DNA of 22,904 nt, taken from assembly GCA_050696075.1 (NCBI GenBank), contig JBOGUF010000088.1, positions 1-22,904 of the forward strand, in the 5' to 3' direction. The notes below the pieces were generated by a model that had not been told where the DNA came from, did no database searches, and saw only the letters and a program-made list of their open reading frames with translations. Positions 1-7,217 of the stretch are shown here, one piece after another (positions within the stretch are counted from its first letter, which is position 1; the number at the start of each line of letters is the position of its first letter). The DNA comes from JBOGUF01 sp050696075 (lineage in GTDB: Bacteria; Chloroflexota; Chloroflexia; Thermomicrobiales; UBA6265). The translations under genes and the position numbers were made by a program.

Positions 1-2
1 GA

Positions 3-89
3 GATTTCCACCTCGTCGGCAGCGGCGCTGATCTGGCCGAACTATCCAACGCGGCGAATCGAGTTCAGGAGAGGGTGTCTCCCCGCTAG
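3..89 (+). CDS. C-terminal end of an unknown protein (partial)
   Basis: An open frame enters from the left edge and ends at a TAG at 87-89, giving about 28 residues (DFHLVGSGADLAELSNAANR and a short charged tail). Codon third positions are mostly G/C, as in real genes here, and the other two forward frames stop or look less gene-like. The piece is too short to name a family. It could be non-coding. Confidence 0.4.
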   Translation, partial: DFHLVGSGADLAELSNAANRVQERVSPR

Positions 90-157
90 TTGACAGTTCT
101 CCTTGCCGGGCTTGCTAGACTGGGGGGCAACCGCGCGTCGTGGGAAAGGAGTTCCCG

Positions 158-370
158 ATGGTTGCCAGGGACCAGCTGCATGAATCGATGGAGGAGTTGC
201 TGCATCACGACCACTACGACCCAGAGGAGTTGGCGCGATTGCTCGATATGCCGATCTATACGATTCGGCATGCGGCGTTCACCGGGGAGTTGAAGGCGTA
301 CATCGTCGGTCACCACATCATCAGCTTGCGGCGGGAGGATATCGTGCGCTGGCTGCGCGATAGGGGTTAG
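158..370 (+). CDS. small helix-turn-helix (excisionase/MerR-like) DNA-binding protein
   Basis: A 70-residue protein. The segment from YDPEELARLLDMPIYTIRHA to the end (LKAYIVGHHIISLRREDIVRWLRDRG) has the layout of the HTH_17/excisionase fold: a helix-turn-helix choosing a site, a short hairpin around the GHH turn, and a final helix with the common DI-x-RWL ending. The ATG at 158 is chosen because AAAGGAG lies 6-7 bases upstream; a GTG at 140 would add six residues but would swallow that site. It is a single-gene unit facing the MFS gene. The role is inferred to be transcriptional; the target is unknown. Confidence 0.75.
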   Translation: MVARDQLHESMEELLHHDHYDPEELARLLDMPIYTIRHAAFTGELKAYIVGHHIISLRREDIVRWLRDRG

Positions 371-386
371 GAGTCGGGAGTCAGGG

Positions 387-412
387 GTCAGGGGTTTCGT
401 CGTTCTCCTGAC
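387..412. terminator. weak stem-loop between convergent genes
   Basis: GTCAGG (387-392) pairs with CCTGAC (407-412) around a 14-base loop, between the stop of the small DNA-binding gene and the stop of the convergent MFS gene. The preceding bases are a run of degenerate GTCAGGG/GTCGGGA repeats. There is no T-tract, so the terminator call is weak. Confidence 0.3.
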
Positions 413-422
413 GCCTGTCGCC

Positions 423-1970
423 TTACGTCGTCGCGGACGGCACGGGCGATGGTCGGTAGATGGTGAGGGCGGCGACGGCGCCGATGGCCATGAGGGCGGC
501 GATGGCGATGGCGACGCGCTCGACGCCGATGACGTCGGCGGCGACGCCGGCCAGCAGCGTGGGGATCAGTGCGCCCAGGTTTTGCAGCAGCGATTGGGTG
601 GCGATGACTTGGCCGCGCTGTGCCGGGGGCGTCCGCGCCAGCAGGACCGAGCGCGACGCGACGCTGACGACCGAGGTGGCGAACCCGGCCGGGACCGAGA
701 GGAGCATCACCAGTAGGATCAGCGGCTGGATGTGGAGGGCGCGGGCCAGGTCGTCGGTCGGAATCAACAGCACGTCGTTGAGGAAGTCGCGGATCGGTTC
801 GACGAAGCCGAGGGCGGCGACGCTGATCGAGAAGAGCATCAACCCCGCGGTCGCCACGCGCCGCGCGCCGAAAAAGTAGCCCATGCGCGGCGAGAGGCGG
901 AGACCGATCACCAGACCTAAGGCAGCCGGGGCGAAGACGAAGACGGTGTTCTCCGCCGCGGTGTTGAGAACGCCTTTCAAGTAGAGCGGCATGATCACGA
1001 TCAGGGCGCTGCCGCCGATGCCGACGAGCACGTCGTCGGTCAGCACCTCGTACATGACGTGGTCGGTGCGGGCGATGCGCCACCCGGTCAGCAGCGCGCC
1101 GCGAATGGTCGTCGACGGGCGGGTGGAGACGCGCCGGCCCGCTTGTCCCGCGTAGTCGTTGACGGGCGGGAGGAGCGCGGTGAGGATCATTGCCATCACA
1201 AAGAGGCCGGAGCAAAAGGCGAAGAGAGTCGTCGGCCCGGCGACTTTGAGCAGCAGCGGAGAGAGAATGACCAGGCCGAGCGCCTGGGCGATCGAGAGGA
1301 AGAGGTTCGAGATCGCCTGGGCCGCGACATAGCGCTCCTTGGGCACCAACGCCGCCATGGCCGCGCTTTCGGACGGTGAGTAGAACTGGTGAATCGTCCA
1401 AAGTCCGAGGGCAGCGGCGAAGATGCCCGCGGTCGAGGGCTCCTTGGCGACCAGGGCCAGGGTGAATAGAAAGCGCAGCAGATTCAGCATCACCAGCATC
1501 GGCCGCCGGGGCAGGGAGTCGACGGCAAAGCCGGCCGGCAGCCCGAAGGAGATCGCCGGGATGATGGCGCAGGCGACGAAGATCGAGTTGAAGAAGGAGG
1601 CGTCAGTCTGATCGACGAGGACGATCAGCAGCGCGTAGAGGATGGCGCCCTGCGCCGTTTGCGTCAACAGCCGCGAGACCATCAGCTTGCGGAACTGGGG
1701 GTCGTCGAGCAGAGGTGGCATCGGAGGCAAAGGTGGAACCGGCTCCCGGCGCGGCACCGCGGCGCGTAGGCGCTGGGAGCGGGAGGCAGGGCGCACCGCG
1801 ATGGCTGACGGCTGGTCCCGAGGAATCGAGGGACTGGCGGCTGACGGCTCGTGCGGCGTGGCGTCAGCGGCCGGCTTGGTCCGCTCGATGCGGGTCCAGG
1901 TCGGGCGAGGGGCGGCGGGCGGGGTGGTTGGCTCGGGTGCGTCGTGGTGCGTCATGAATCGCGGCGCCAC
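423..1970 (-). CDS. MFS transporter
   Basis: A 515-residue integral membrane protein of the major facilitator superfamily. About 100 N-terminal residues are Pro/Ala/Arg-rich and cytoplasmic; the core begins near LLDDPQFRKLMVSRLLTQTA, with the first loop carrying the family-like GLPAGFAVDSLPRRP (the G-x3-D-x2-RR signature between helices 2 and 3). Roughly 10-12 hydrophobic segments follow, with a second-half RSVLLARTPPAQRGQVIA loop as in the MFS_3/EntS-like exporters. Substrate cannot be read from sequence; drug or metabolite efflux is typical. The start could also be ATG at 1955, since the tail is variable. It lies 42 bases after the small membrane protein gene, so co-transcription is likely. 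Confidence 0.88.
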   Translation of the reverse strand: MAPRFMTHHDAPEPTTPPAAPRPTWTRIERTKPAADATPHEPSAASPSIPRDQPSAIAVRPASRSQRLRAAVPRREPVPPLPPMPPLLDDPQFRKLMVSRLLTQTAQGAILYALLIVLVDQTDASFFNSIFVACAIIPAISFGLPAGFAVDSLPRRPMLVMLNLLRFLFTLALVAKEPSTAGIFAAALGLWTIHQFYSPSESAAMAALVPKERYVAAQAISNLFLSIAQALGLVILSPLLLKVAGPTTLFAFCSGLFVMAMILTALLPPVNDYAGQAGRRVSTRPSTTIRGALLTGWRIARTDHVMYEVLTDDVLVGIGGSALIVIMPLYLKGVLNTAAENTVFVFAPAALGLVIGLRLSPRMGYFFGARRVATAGLMLFSISVAALGFVEPIRDFLNDVLLIPTDDLARALHIQPLILLVMLLSVPAGFATSVVSVASRSVLLARTPPAQRGQVIATQSLLQNLGALIPTLLAGVAADVIGVERVAIAIAALMAIGAVAALTIYRPSPVPSATT

Positions 1971-2012
1971 TTGATCTGCCCGGCGGGCGTAGGCCGGGCG
2001 GTTGCGCCGTTG

Positions 2013-2507
2013 TCAGTCGACGAACGGCAGGGCGTCCCTGATCGTTTCAAACGTCGGCCGAACATCCAAGAAGGCGATCAAGAGGAGGATGTCGCCAATC
2101 AGCAGGACCAAGGTGAGCGCGATCGCGCCCGGTAGGCCGACGTTGCCGACGAAGCGGCGCAGGCGCAATCGGTCGATACTGCCGAGCAGGAATATCCCCC
2201 AACCGATGCCAAGGAACAACCCGCCGAGCGCCAGGGTTTCCGGCCGGGTAACGTCCTTCCAGACGATCATCCCCACGTTCATGATCGCGAGGAGCATGCC
2301 AGGCAAGACGAGGAGGGCCACCAATCCCCACATGCTGTGGACGGTGCGGGCGCGGGGAAGCATCGTCGAGGGGCGGCGCTGGTGGGGCCAGGCCCCTTCG
2401 ACCGCCTCTTCGACCGCCTGGATGGTATAGATCGTCACCAGGCAGAGCCCGATCAGCAGCCACAACTGCCTGTCGTCGGTGCGGAGGAAATCCGGCAAGT
2501 CCGGCAT
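2013..2507 (-). CDS. four-helix integral membrane protein, unknown function
   Basis: A 164-residue protein starting MPDLPDFLRTDDRQLWLLIG. Four hydrophobic segments are visible: near residues 12-30 (LWLLIGLCLVTIYTIQAV), then VALLVLPGMLLAIMNVGMIV, ETLALGGLFLGIGWGIFLLG and GAIALTLVLLIGDILLLIAF, separated by Arg-rich loops. I do not recognise the family. The frame stays open far upstream, but that part is Pro/Ser/Arg-rich and lies antisense-frame within the aminotransferase gene, so the ATG at 2507 is chosen. The ribosome site is weak. It sits between the aminotransferase and the MFS gene on the same strand. Confidence 0.75.
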   Translation of the reverse strand: MPDLPDFLRTDDRQLWLLIGLCLVTIYTIQAVEEAVEGAWPHQRRPSTMLPRARTVHSMWGLVALLVLPGMLLAIMNVGMIVWKDVTRPETLALGGLFLGIGWGIFLLGSIDRLRLRRFVGNVGLPGAIALTLVLLIGDILLLIAFLDVRPTFETIRDALPFVD

Positions 2508-2661
2508 GCGTCTCGTGCGCCCGTATCTCGCGATCCCATCGGCGTGCCGGCCCGTTCCGGCACGGCAATGAGGGTACCACGGACGAGGGCTGCGAGGGCG
2601 GCCAGAGCGGCAAGGGCGGCGACGGCGACGGGCACAGGGTCCGGGTTCCAGTCCGTAGGTG

Positions 2662-3879
2662 TTACGAGGCGTACTCCTTGATCGCGGTGGCGAGGCGGTG
2701 GATGCCGTCGGTGATGGTTGCTGCCGATTTGGTGGAGTAGCTGAGGCGAAGGGTGTTGCGGACGTCGCGGTTGGGGTAGAACCAGGGACCGGGGAGGAAG
2801 GCGACGCCGCGGTCGGCGGCAAACGGGAGCAGCGACTGGGCGTCGATGCCGTCTGGTAGGGTGAGCCAGACGAAGAAGCCGCCGCCGGGGCGCGACCAGG
2901 CGACGCCGGGTGGCATTTCGGCGTCGAGGGCGGCGAGCATGGCGTCGCGGTGGTTGCGGTAGATGTCCCGCGCGGTGACGACGTGGTCGTCGAGGAAGCC
3001 CTCGGCGGCATGGTACACGGTGCGGGTGACGATGCGGTTGCCGACGATGTCGGTTGCCTCTTTGGCCATGGTCAAGGGCTCGATCAAGTCGGGCGGCGCG
3101 GCCAGCCAGCCGACGCGGATGCCGGGGGCGATCGTCTTGGAGAAGGTGCCCAGGTAGAGGACGCCTGGGTCGTAGGCGCGCAGGGCGGGCGGGGGCGGCG
3201 CGTCGCACCACAGTTCGCCGTAGGGGTCGTCCTCGACGACGAGGATGTTGCGCGCACGGGCGAGAGCGAGTAGCTCCTGGCGGCGGTCGCCGGACATGGT
3301 GATGCCAGAGGGGTTCTGGAAGGTCGGGATGGTGTAGATCAGCTTCGGCGTGCGCTCGATCTGGTCGAGTTGGGCCGCGAGCGCCGCCACGTCGAGCCCC
3401 TCGCCGTCGACCGGAATCGTCAGGTAGTCCGCTTCGTAGGCGTCGAAGGCCTGCATCGCGCCGGGATAAGTTGGCCCTTCGACGACGATCAAGTCGTGGG
3501 GATCGAGCATCAGTTTGGCGACGAAGTCCATCCCCTGCTGGCTGCCGTAGGTGATCAGGAGTTGCGATGGATCGACGACCATGCCCTGCTGGGCCATGCG
3601 GCGGCTGATGAGCTCGCGCAGTGGCCAATAACCCTTGACCTCGCCGTAGTCGAGCGCGCCGTCGGCGCCGGCCCAGGCGGTCGCTGCCGCCTGTTGCAGG
3701 CGCTGGAGGGGGATCGCTTCGCGCGCGGGCGCGCCGCTGCCGAAGTAGATCGCCTCCGGGTGGCGGGAGAGGACATCGTCGATGATCTGCCAAACGGAGG
3801 GCGCGAAGGCGACGGCGCGGCGGGCAAGCGCGCGTGCCTCGGTCGTGGCGTGCAGGTGGTCGAAAGTGGTCGCGGACAT
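2662..3879 (-). CDS. PLP-dependent aminotransferase, class I/II (LysN/MocR-like fold type I)
   Basis: A 405-residue fold-type I aminotransferase of full family length. Visible marks are SGAPAREAIP (substrate entry, ~48-57), YGEVKGYWPLRELI (78-91), YGSQQGMDF for cofactor phosphate contact (111-119), NPSG with the conserved Asn (189-192), VVEDDPYGEL with the pyridine-binding Asp (214-223), and GTFSKTIAPGIRVGW with the Schiff-base Lys248. A late RLSYS carries the Arg that binds the substrate carboxylate. This pattern is that of 2-aminoadipate/aromatic/branched-chain aminotransferases related to LysN and the MocR domain; there is no DNA-binding domain, so it is a free enzyme. It transfers an amino group between an amino acid and a 2-oxoacid in the cytoplasm; the exact substrate is not readable. 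Confidence 0.93.
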   Translation of the reverse strand: MSATTFDHLHATTEARALARRAVAFAPSVWQIIDDVLSRHPEAIYFGSGAPAREAIPLQRLQQAAATAWAGADGALDYGEVKGYWPLRELISRRMAQQGMVVDPSQLLITYGSQQGMDFVAKLMLDPHDLIVVEGPTYPGAMQAFDAYEADYLTIPVDGEGLDVAALAAQLDQIERTPKLIYTIPTFQNPSGITMSGDRRQELLALARARNILVVEDDPYGELWCDAPPPPALRAYDPGVLYLGTFSKTIAPGIRVGWLAAPPDLIEPLTMAKEATDIVGNRIVTRTVYHAAEGFLDDHVVTARDIYRNHRDAMLAALDAEMPPGVAWSRPGGGFFVWLTLPDGIDAQSLLPFAADRGVAFLPGPWFYPNRDVRNTLRLSYSTKSAATITDGIHRLATAIKEYAS

Positions 3880-3910
3880 GACGGGTGCTGATCTCCTGGG
3901 ATAGGGACGA

Positions 3911-4693
3911 TTAGGACGGCAGCGTGGAGTCGCCGTCGCCGCCGATAAGGACGATCTCGAGTCGTTTGTTGCTCTTGCCTTTGGAACGGGTGCCGACGAC
4001 TTTGAGACCGCCGACTTCGCGGGTATTGGCGACGTGGGTGCCGCCGTCGGCTTGCACGTCGAGGCCGACGATCTCGACCGTGCGGATCTCGGTGATCCCC
4101 TCCGGCAGCAGGTTGATCTTGGTGCGGATCAGGTCGGGGATTTGGAAAGCTTCGTCGCGAGGGAGGATACGGACGCGCACGTCGCGGCCGAGGGCGATCT
4201 CTTCGTTGGCCCGGCGCTCGATTTCGGCGACGCGCTCGGGGGTGAAGTCCTCCATCTCGAAGTCCATGCGCGCTTTGTCCGGGCCCATGTTGCCGCCGGT
4301 GACGGGGGCGCCATAGTCGCGGAAGACGACGCCGCAGAGGACGTGGAGGGCGGTATGGGTCCGCATGAGACGGTAACGGGTTGGCCAGTCAAGCTCGCCG
4401 TGGAGAAGGTCTCCAGGCGATGGGAGGTCGTCGGCGGCCCCGAGGGCGTGGAGGACGAGTGGGCCGGCCTTCCTGACGGACGCGACGCGCCAGGCTTTGC
4501 CGTCGACCGGGCGGGTGATCTCGCCGGTGTCGTGCGGTTGGCCGCCACCGCTGGGGAAGAAGGCGGTACGGTCGAGGGCGACGGCGCCGGTTTCGGCGTC
4601 GACGGCAACGACGGTCGCGTCGAAGTCGCGCAGGTAGGCGTCGGTTTGGTAGAGGAGGGTAGTAGCGGAAGCACTTGCCGTCGCGTCGGTCAT
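3911..4693 (-). CDS. alanyl-tRNA editing protein (AlaX family)
   Basis: A 260-residue stand-alone relative of the AlaRS editing domain, which hydrolyses Ser or Gly mischarged onto tRNA-Ala. Seen directly: FFPSGGGQPHDTGEI, the glycine-rich motif of AlaX-M; RTHTALHVLCG with the HxxxH zinc ligands; and LDVQADGGTHVANTREVG, where AlaRS has CGGTH. Here Cys is Asp, a form I recall from AlaX-M-like proteins, so it may still bind zinc or another metal. Size fits AlaX-M (about 240). The frame is open upstream to 4909, but those residues come from a palindrome-rich spacer; ATG 4693 begins the folded part. No good ribosome site is visible at it, so the start is less sure than the identity. Confidence 0.9.
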   Translation of the reverse strand: MTDATASASATTLLYQTDAYLRDFDATVVAVDAETGAVALDRTAFFPSGGGQPHDTGEITRPVDGKAWRVASVRKAGPLVLHALGAADDLPSPGDLLHGELDWPTRYRLMRTHTALHVLCGVVFRDYGAPVTGGNMGPDKARMDFEMEDFTPERVAEIERRANEEIALGRDVRVRILPRDEAFQIPDLIRTKINLLPEGITEIRTVEIVGLDVQADGGTHVANTREVGGLKVVGTRSKGKSNKRLEIVLIGGDGDSTLPS

Positions 4694-5041
4694 CGAGAAG
4701 GATGCTCCGTCGGTGTTGTTGACGAATGAACGGTCGTTGTCGGGGCGCTTCTGGCCGCGCCCGTCGGCCGCGGGCCGCCATGCCACGCATGCGGCCGTTC
4801 TATCGGCCGGTGGCCGATGCGCGCTGTCGCGCGCGGGCGCTGCATGCAGCGCCCCTCCACGATTCATGACAGGCAGGGCGTGTTGCGCTAGTGCAGACGC
4901 GGCAAACAAGTGACACGCGCCGCGGAACCTAGTCGTTGCAACTCATCGCCCTTTGTCTGGTCGATGATAGGGGGGCTGGTGCACAAGCGTCAAACGTGGG
5001 GCGCGCTACGGTGGCATGGTGACGGGGTGTCACGGAAACCC
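4694..5041. other. spacer between divergent AlaX and LysM genes, rich in palindromes
   Basis: No gene is supported here although frames remain open. It contains a perfect 20-bp palindrome (4835-4854, GGGCGCTGCATGCAGCGCCC) and a 7-bp stem (4802-4808 with 4812-4818, ATCGGCC/GGCCGAT), within a run of other CG-rich inverted repeats. This looks like a REP-like intergenic element or a structured leader of the AlaX mRNA. No clear promoter for AlaX was found. Confidence 0.5.
4835..4854. repeat. perfect 20-bp palindrome
   Basis: GGGCGCTGCATGCAGCGCCC is identical to its reverse complement, with flanking C-rich bases on the right. It is part of a cluster of inverted repeats in the divergent spacer. A dispersed REP-like element is the likeliest nature; counting copies genome-wide would decide. 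Confidence 0.6.
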
Positions 5042-5070
5042 TTGCGTCTTGTCGTGGCGATTGGTATGCT
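5042..5070 (+). promoter_or_regulatory. sigma-70-type promoter of the LysM/C39 gene, with palindrome at +1 region
   Basis: TTGCGT (5042-5047), a 17-base spacer, then TATGCT (5065-5070) preceded by TG-G, i.e. an extended -10. Transcription would start near 5077, directly on the palindrome TGTACGTACA (5080-5089), a possible operator. The GTG at 5079 would then be a leaderless start, in competition with the ATG at 5154. Confidence 0.6.
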
Positions 5071-5153
5071 GTTGTTGAGTGTACGTACACCCTGCGGAAG
5101 AGGTCGCCGTTCCCGCGCCGCGGCCGAGGGCGTCGCAGCCACGGAGCGAGGCG

Positions 5154-6578
5154 ATGATCGAGTACTGGGATCCGCGGGAGCGGCCGCGCGGGCCGGTGAG
5201 CCGGCGTGCCATCCTCACTGGCGAGCCGCCGGGCGAACGGGGTACGCCGGCGGCCGTGCGCGCGGACGCTCGGGACCTCGTCGCGCTCTACGCGGGGCGC
5301 GACGCCGCGGTCGACGCTGCTGGTGCCGATCGTGGACGTCGTCCAGATCCGTTTGCACGCCCAGTGCGGATCGGGCGGGGCACCGCCGGCCACACGCCCG
5401 TTGCGAGCGCGCCGGTTGCCGACGTGATCCCAGAGCCAGAACGCGAATCCGAACCCGAGGTCGTCTCCGCGCCGGTGGTTGATTCTGATCCGCCGGAGAC
5501 TCTGACGGCGGCGCGACGGTTCGCCGTCCGCCTGCCGCGGTTGCCACGGCCACGCGCCGTCCAGCGCTTCTTTGCCGCGTGGTTGGTGGTGGCGGTGCTG
5601 CTGGCTGGGACGGTGGGGAGCGCCGCGGCACAGCAGCGCTACCGGGTGCAGGAAGGGGATACGCTGGAGAGCATTGCCGCGGAGTTCGGGGTCGATCCGA
5701 ATGCGATCCTGGCGGCGAGCTGGATGGCGAACCCGCCGTATCCGGCGCCGGGCGAGGTGCTGGTCATCCCGCGGCCGGGTCAGTCGCCATCGGAAGCAGC
5801 GCGGATGGCGGCGGAGCGGGAAGGGACGAGTCCCTGGGTCAGCGGGGCGTATACGGTCCAGCCGGGCGATTCAATCGAGTATATCGCCGGCCTGTACGGC
5901 GTCGATCCATATGCGTTGGCCGAATTGAACGGCGTCGTCGAATGGAAAACGATCCAGATCGGCCAGCGGCTCCTGATCCCGGCGTCGGCCGAAACCGCAC
6001 CGGTGGCGGCCGACGACCTGGGTCGCCGCGGGCCGGATTCGTCGGTCTGGGTGCCGCGGCACGCGCAACGGTACAACCTGAGCTGTGAATATGCCGCGGC
6101 CTTCATCGCCACGAGCGCCTTTGGCGGCGGGGTGACCGAGGAGGTCTTCCTGGGCCAGGTGCCGCGGGCGAAGAACCCGCACATTGGGTATCGCGGCGAC
6201 ATCAACGGCGCGTGGGGCAACTACGATGACTACGGCGTCTATCCCGAGCCGCTGGCGCCGGTGCTCAACGAGTGGGGCTTTGTGGGCGAGGTCTTCTATT
6301 CGGCCGGCGACCCGACGATGCTGATCAACCACATCGACCAGGGGCACCCGGTGATCACTTGGCTCGCATATTGGGGCAACACCGGCAAGGTCTACGACGA
6401 CGACGGGCGGTACACGGTCTTCGCTGGGGCGCACGTGGTCGTCGTCTACGGCTACGACGCGGAGGGGGTCTACGTCTCCGACCCGGCAACCGGCCGCTAC
6501 CGCTTCTGGGCCTGGGGCGACTTCCTCTGGATGTGGGAGACGATGGACGGCATGGCGCTGGCGGTCTATCCGATGTAG
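5154..6578 (+). CDS. membrane-anchored LysM protein with C39-like cysteine peptidase domain
   Basis: A 474-residue surface protein. In order: a charged, Pro/Arg-rich cytoplasmic tail (1-138); one hydrophobic segment (about 140-159, FFAAWLVVAVLLAGTVG) followed by SAAAQQ; a LysM domain from about 163 (YRVQEGDTLESIAAEFGVDP) and a second (YTVQPGDSIEYIAGLYGVDP), both peptidoglycan-binding; then a C39-like papain-fold domain with Cys311 (NLSCEYAAA), His427 (GAHVVVVYGYD) and Asp443 (VSDPATG) in the right order. It probably cleaves a peptide at the cell wall; the substrate is unknown. ATG 5154 has GGAG seven bases upstream; the in-frame GTG at 5079 lies where transcription should start and could be a leaderless start adding 25 residues. 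Confidence 0.85.
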   Translation: MIEYWDPRERPRGPVSRRAILTGEPPGERGTPAAVRADARDLVALYAGRDAAVDAAGADRGRRPDPFARPVRIGRGTAGHTPVASAPVADVIPEPERESEPEVVSAPVVDSDPPETLTAARRFAVRLPRLPRPRAVQRFFAAWLVVAVLLAGTVGSAAAQQRYRVQEGDTLESIAAEFGVDPNAILAASWMANPPYPAPGEVLVIPRPGQSPSEAARMAAEREGTSPWVSGAYTVQPGDSIEYIAGLYGVDPYALAELNGVVEWKTIQIGQRLLIPASAETAPVAADDLGRRGPDSSVWVPRHAQRYNLSCEYAAAFIATSAFGGGVTEEVFLGQVPRAKNPHIGYRGDINGAWGNYDDYGVYPEPLAPVLNEWGFVGEVFYSAGDPTMLINHIDQGHPVITWLAYWGNTGKVYDDDGRYTVFAGAHVVVVYGYDAEGVYVSDPATGRYRFWAWGDFLWMWETMDGMALAVYPM

Positions 6579-6586
6579 CTTTGAGT

Positions 6587-6621
6587 CGTTAGGCGTTAGG
6601 CGTTAGGCGTTAGGCGTTAGG
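6587..6621. repeat. five tandem copies of CGTTAGG
   Basis: The heptamer CGTTAGG is repeated five times without error, starting 9 bases after the stop of the LysM/C39 gene. The TAA stop of the convergent gene lies inside the last copy (TTA at 6617-6619 on the plus strand), so the repeat supplies that gene's stop codon. Confidence 0.9.
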
Positions 6622-7120
6622 TATCAGCTGTCGGCATGGCGCGGCGCTGATCCGGCTCACATCGCCTGCACCGGATGGTGCCGCGGCGGTGAAAGAGCGC
6701 GGCGCTGAGCGCCCAGAGCCGGGCGACGAGGACGATGATCGCGGCCCCCAGCAGAATCGACTGGCGGTAGCTGAACAGCTCGTGGACGGGGTCGAAGGCC
6801 ATGACGATTCCCCGGCGGATCTCCCAGACGAGGCGCAGTCCGGCTAGGAAGGTTGCCACGCCTACGAGAAGGGTGTTTGCCCATTGCGTGGGTCGGTCGG
6901 CCGCGAGGCGGCGGCCGAGCAACGAAACCGCGGCAATGACAAGGAGGATCGGGACCTCGTAACGCAGCAAGTTGACCAGCAGCATTCGACCGCCGATGCC
7001 CCAAACAAGCAGCCCAAGCCACTGAATCACAATCGGGCCGCAGCAGGCGACGCCGGCCAGGGTCGCGGAGCCGGTCGCCGCAAGCGTCTCGGCGATGATC
7101 CCAAGGCGACCTGATCTCAT
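6617..7120 (-). CDS. MerT/MerC-like membrane protein with vicinal cysteine pair
   Basis: A 167-residue protein with four hydrophobic segments. The first contains GVACCGPIVI (Cys26-Cys27), the same arrangement as the CC-G/L-P in helix 1 of MerT/MerC mercury transporters; later helices are VPILLVIAAVSLLG, WANTLLVGVATFLAGL and ILLGAAIIVLVARLWAL. The C-terminus has another pair, CRRC (151, 154). I infer mercury or thiophilic metal transport; it is not a clean member of MerT, MerC or MerF. ATG 7120 is preceded by GGGGA. It is divergent from the merTP fusion, sharing a 97-base control region. Its stop codon falls inside the CGTTAGG tandem repeat. Confidence 0.75.
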   Translation of the reverse strand: MRSGRLGIIAETLAATGSATLAGVACCGPIVIQWLGLLVWGIGGRMLLVNLLRYEVPILLVIAAVSLLGRRLAADRPTQWANTLLVGVATFLAGLRLVWEIRRGIVMAFDPVHELFSYRQSILLGAAIIVLVARLWALSAALFHRRGTIRCRRCEPDQRRAMPTADT

Positions 7121-7164
7121 GGCGTTTCCCCGACGCCTCCAACGTCCGCTGGCAGTCCAACACA

Positions 7165-7193
7165 TTGACAAAAAAGAATATGATGGATATGAT
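7165..7193 (+). promoter_or_regulatory. strong promoter of the merTP operon with overlapping direct repeat
   Basis: TTGACA (7165-7170), exactly 17 bases, TATGAT (7188-7193): one base off the full sigma-70 consensus. The spacer is A/T-rich in an otherwise GC-rich region and carries the direct repeat ATATGAT-GG-ATATGAT (7178-7193), the second copy covering the -10. Such a near-ideal promoter needs a repressor; the 17-base spacing does not require MerR-type twisting and fits ArsR-type blocking. Confidence 0.8.
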
Positions 7194-7217
7194 CGTACTG
7201 CAAGGAGGAACAAAGCA

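Noticed and set aside
90..121. Promoter TTGACA (90-95) with TAGACT (116-121)
   Set aside because: The 20-base spacer is too long for a normal sigma-70 promoter.
2453..2660. Small hydrophobic protein with Ala-Leu repeats (AVAALAALAALAALV) on the minus strand
   Set aside because: No start with a ribosome site; the repeat follows from a GCG-rich stretch and the tail overlaps the membrane protein gene.
2508..3011. Upstream extension of the four-helix membrane protein
   Set aside because: The extra residues are Ser/Pro/Arg-rich and read in the wrong frame through the end of the aminotransferase gene.
4910..4945. Possible T-box leader for AlaX (minus strand reads AGGTTCCGCGG)
   Set aside because: The invariant UGGNACCGCG is not matched (UGG is changed) and no T-tailed terminator follows.
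5041..5153. GTG 5079 as the main start of the LysM/C39 protein
   Set aside because: Possible as a leaderless start, but ATG 5154 has a GGAG site at good spacing; kept as the alternative.
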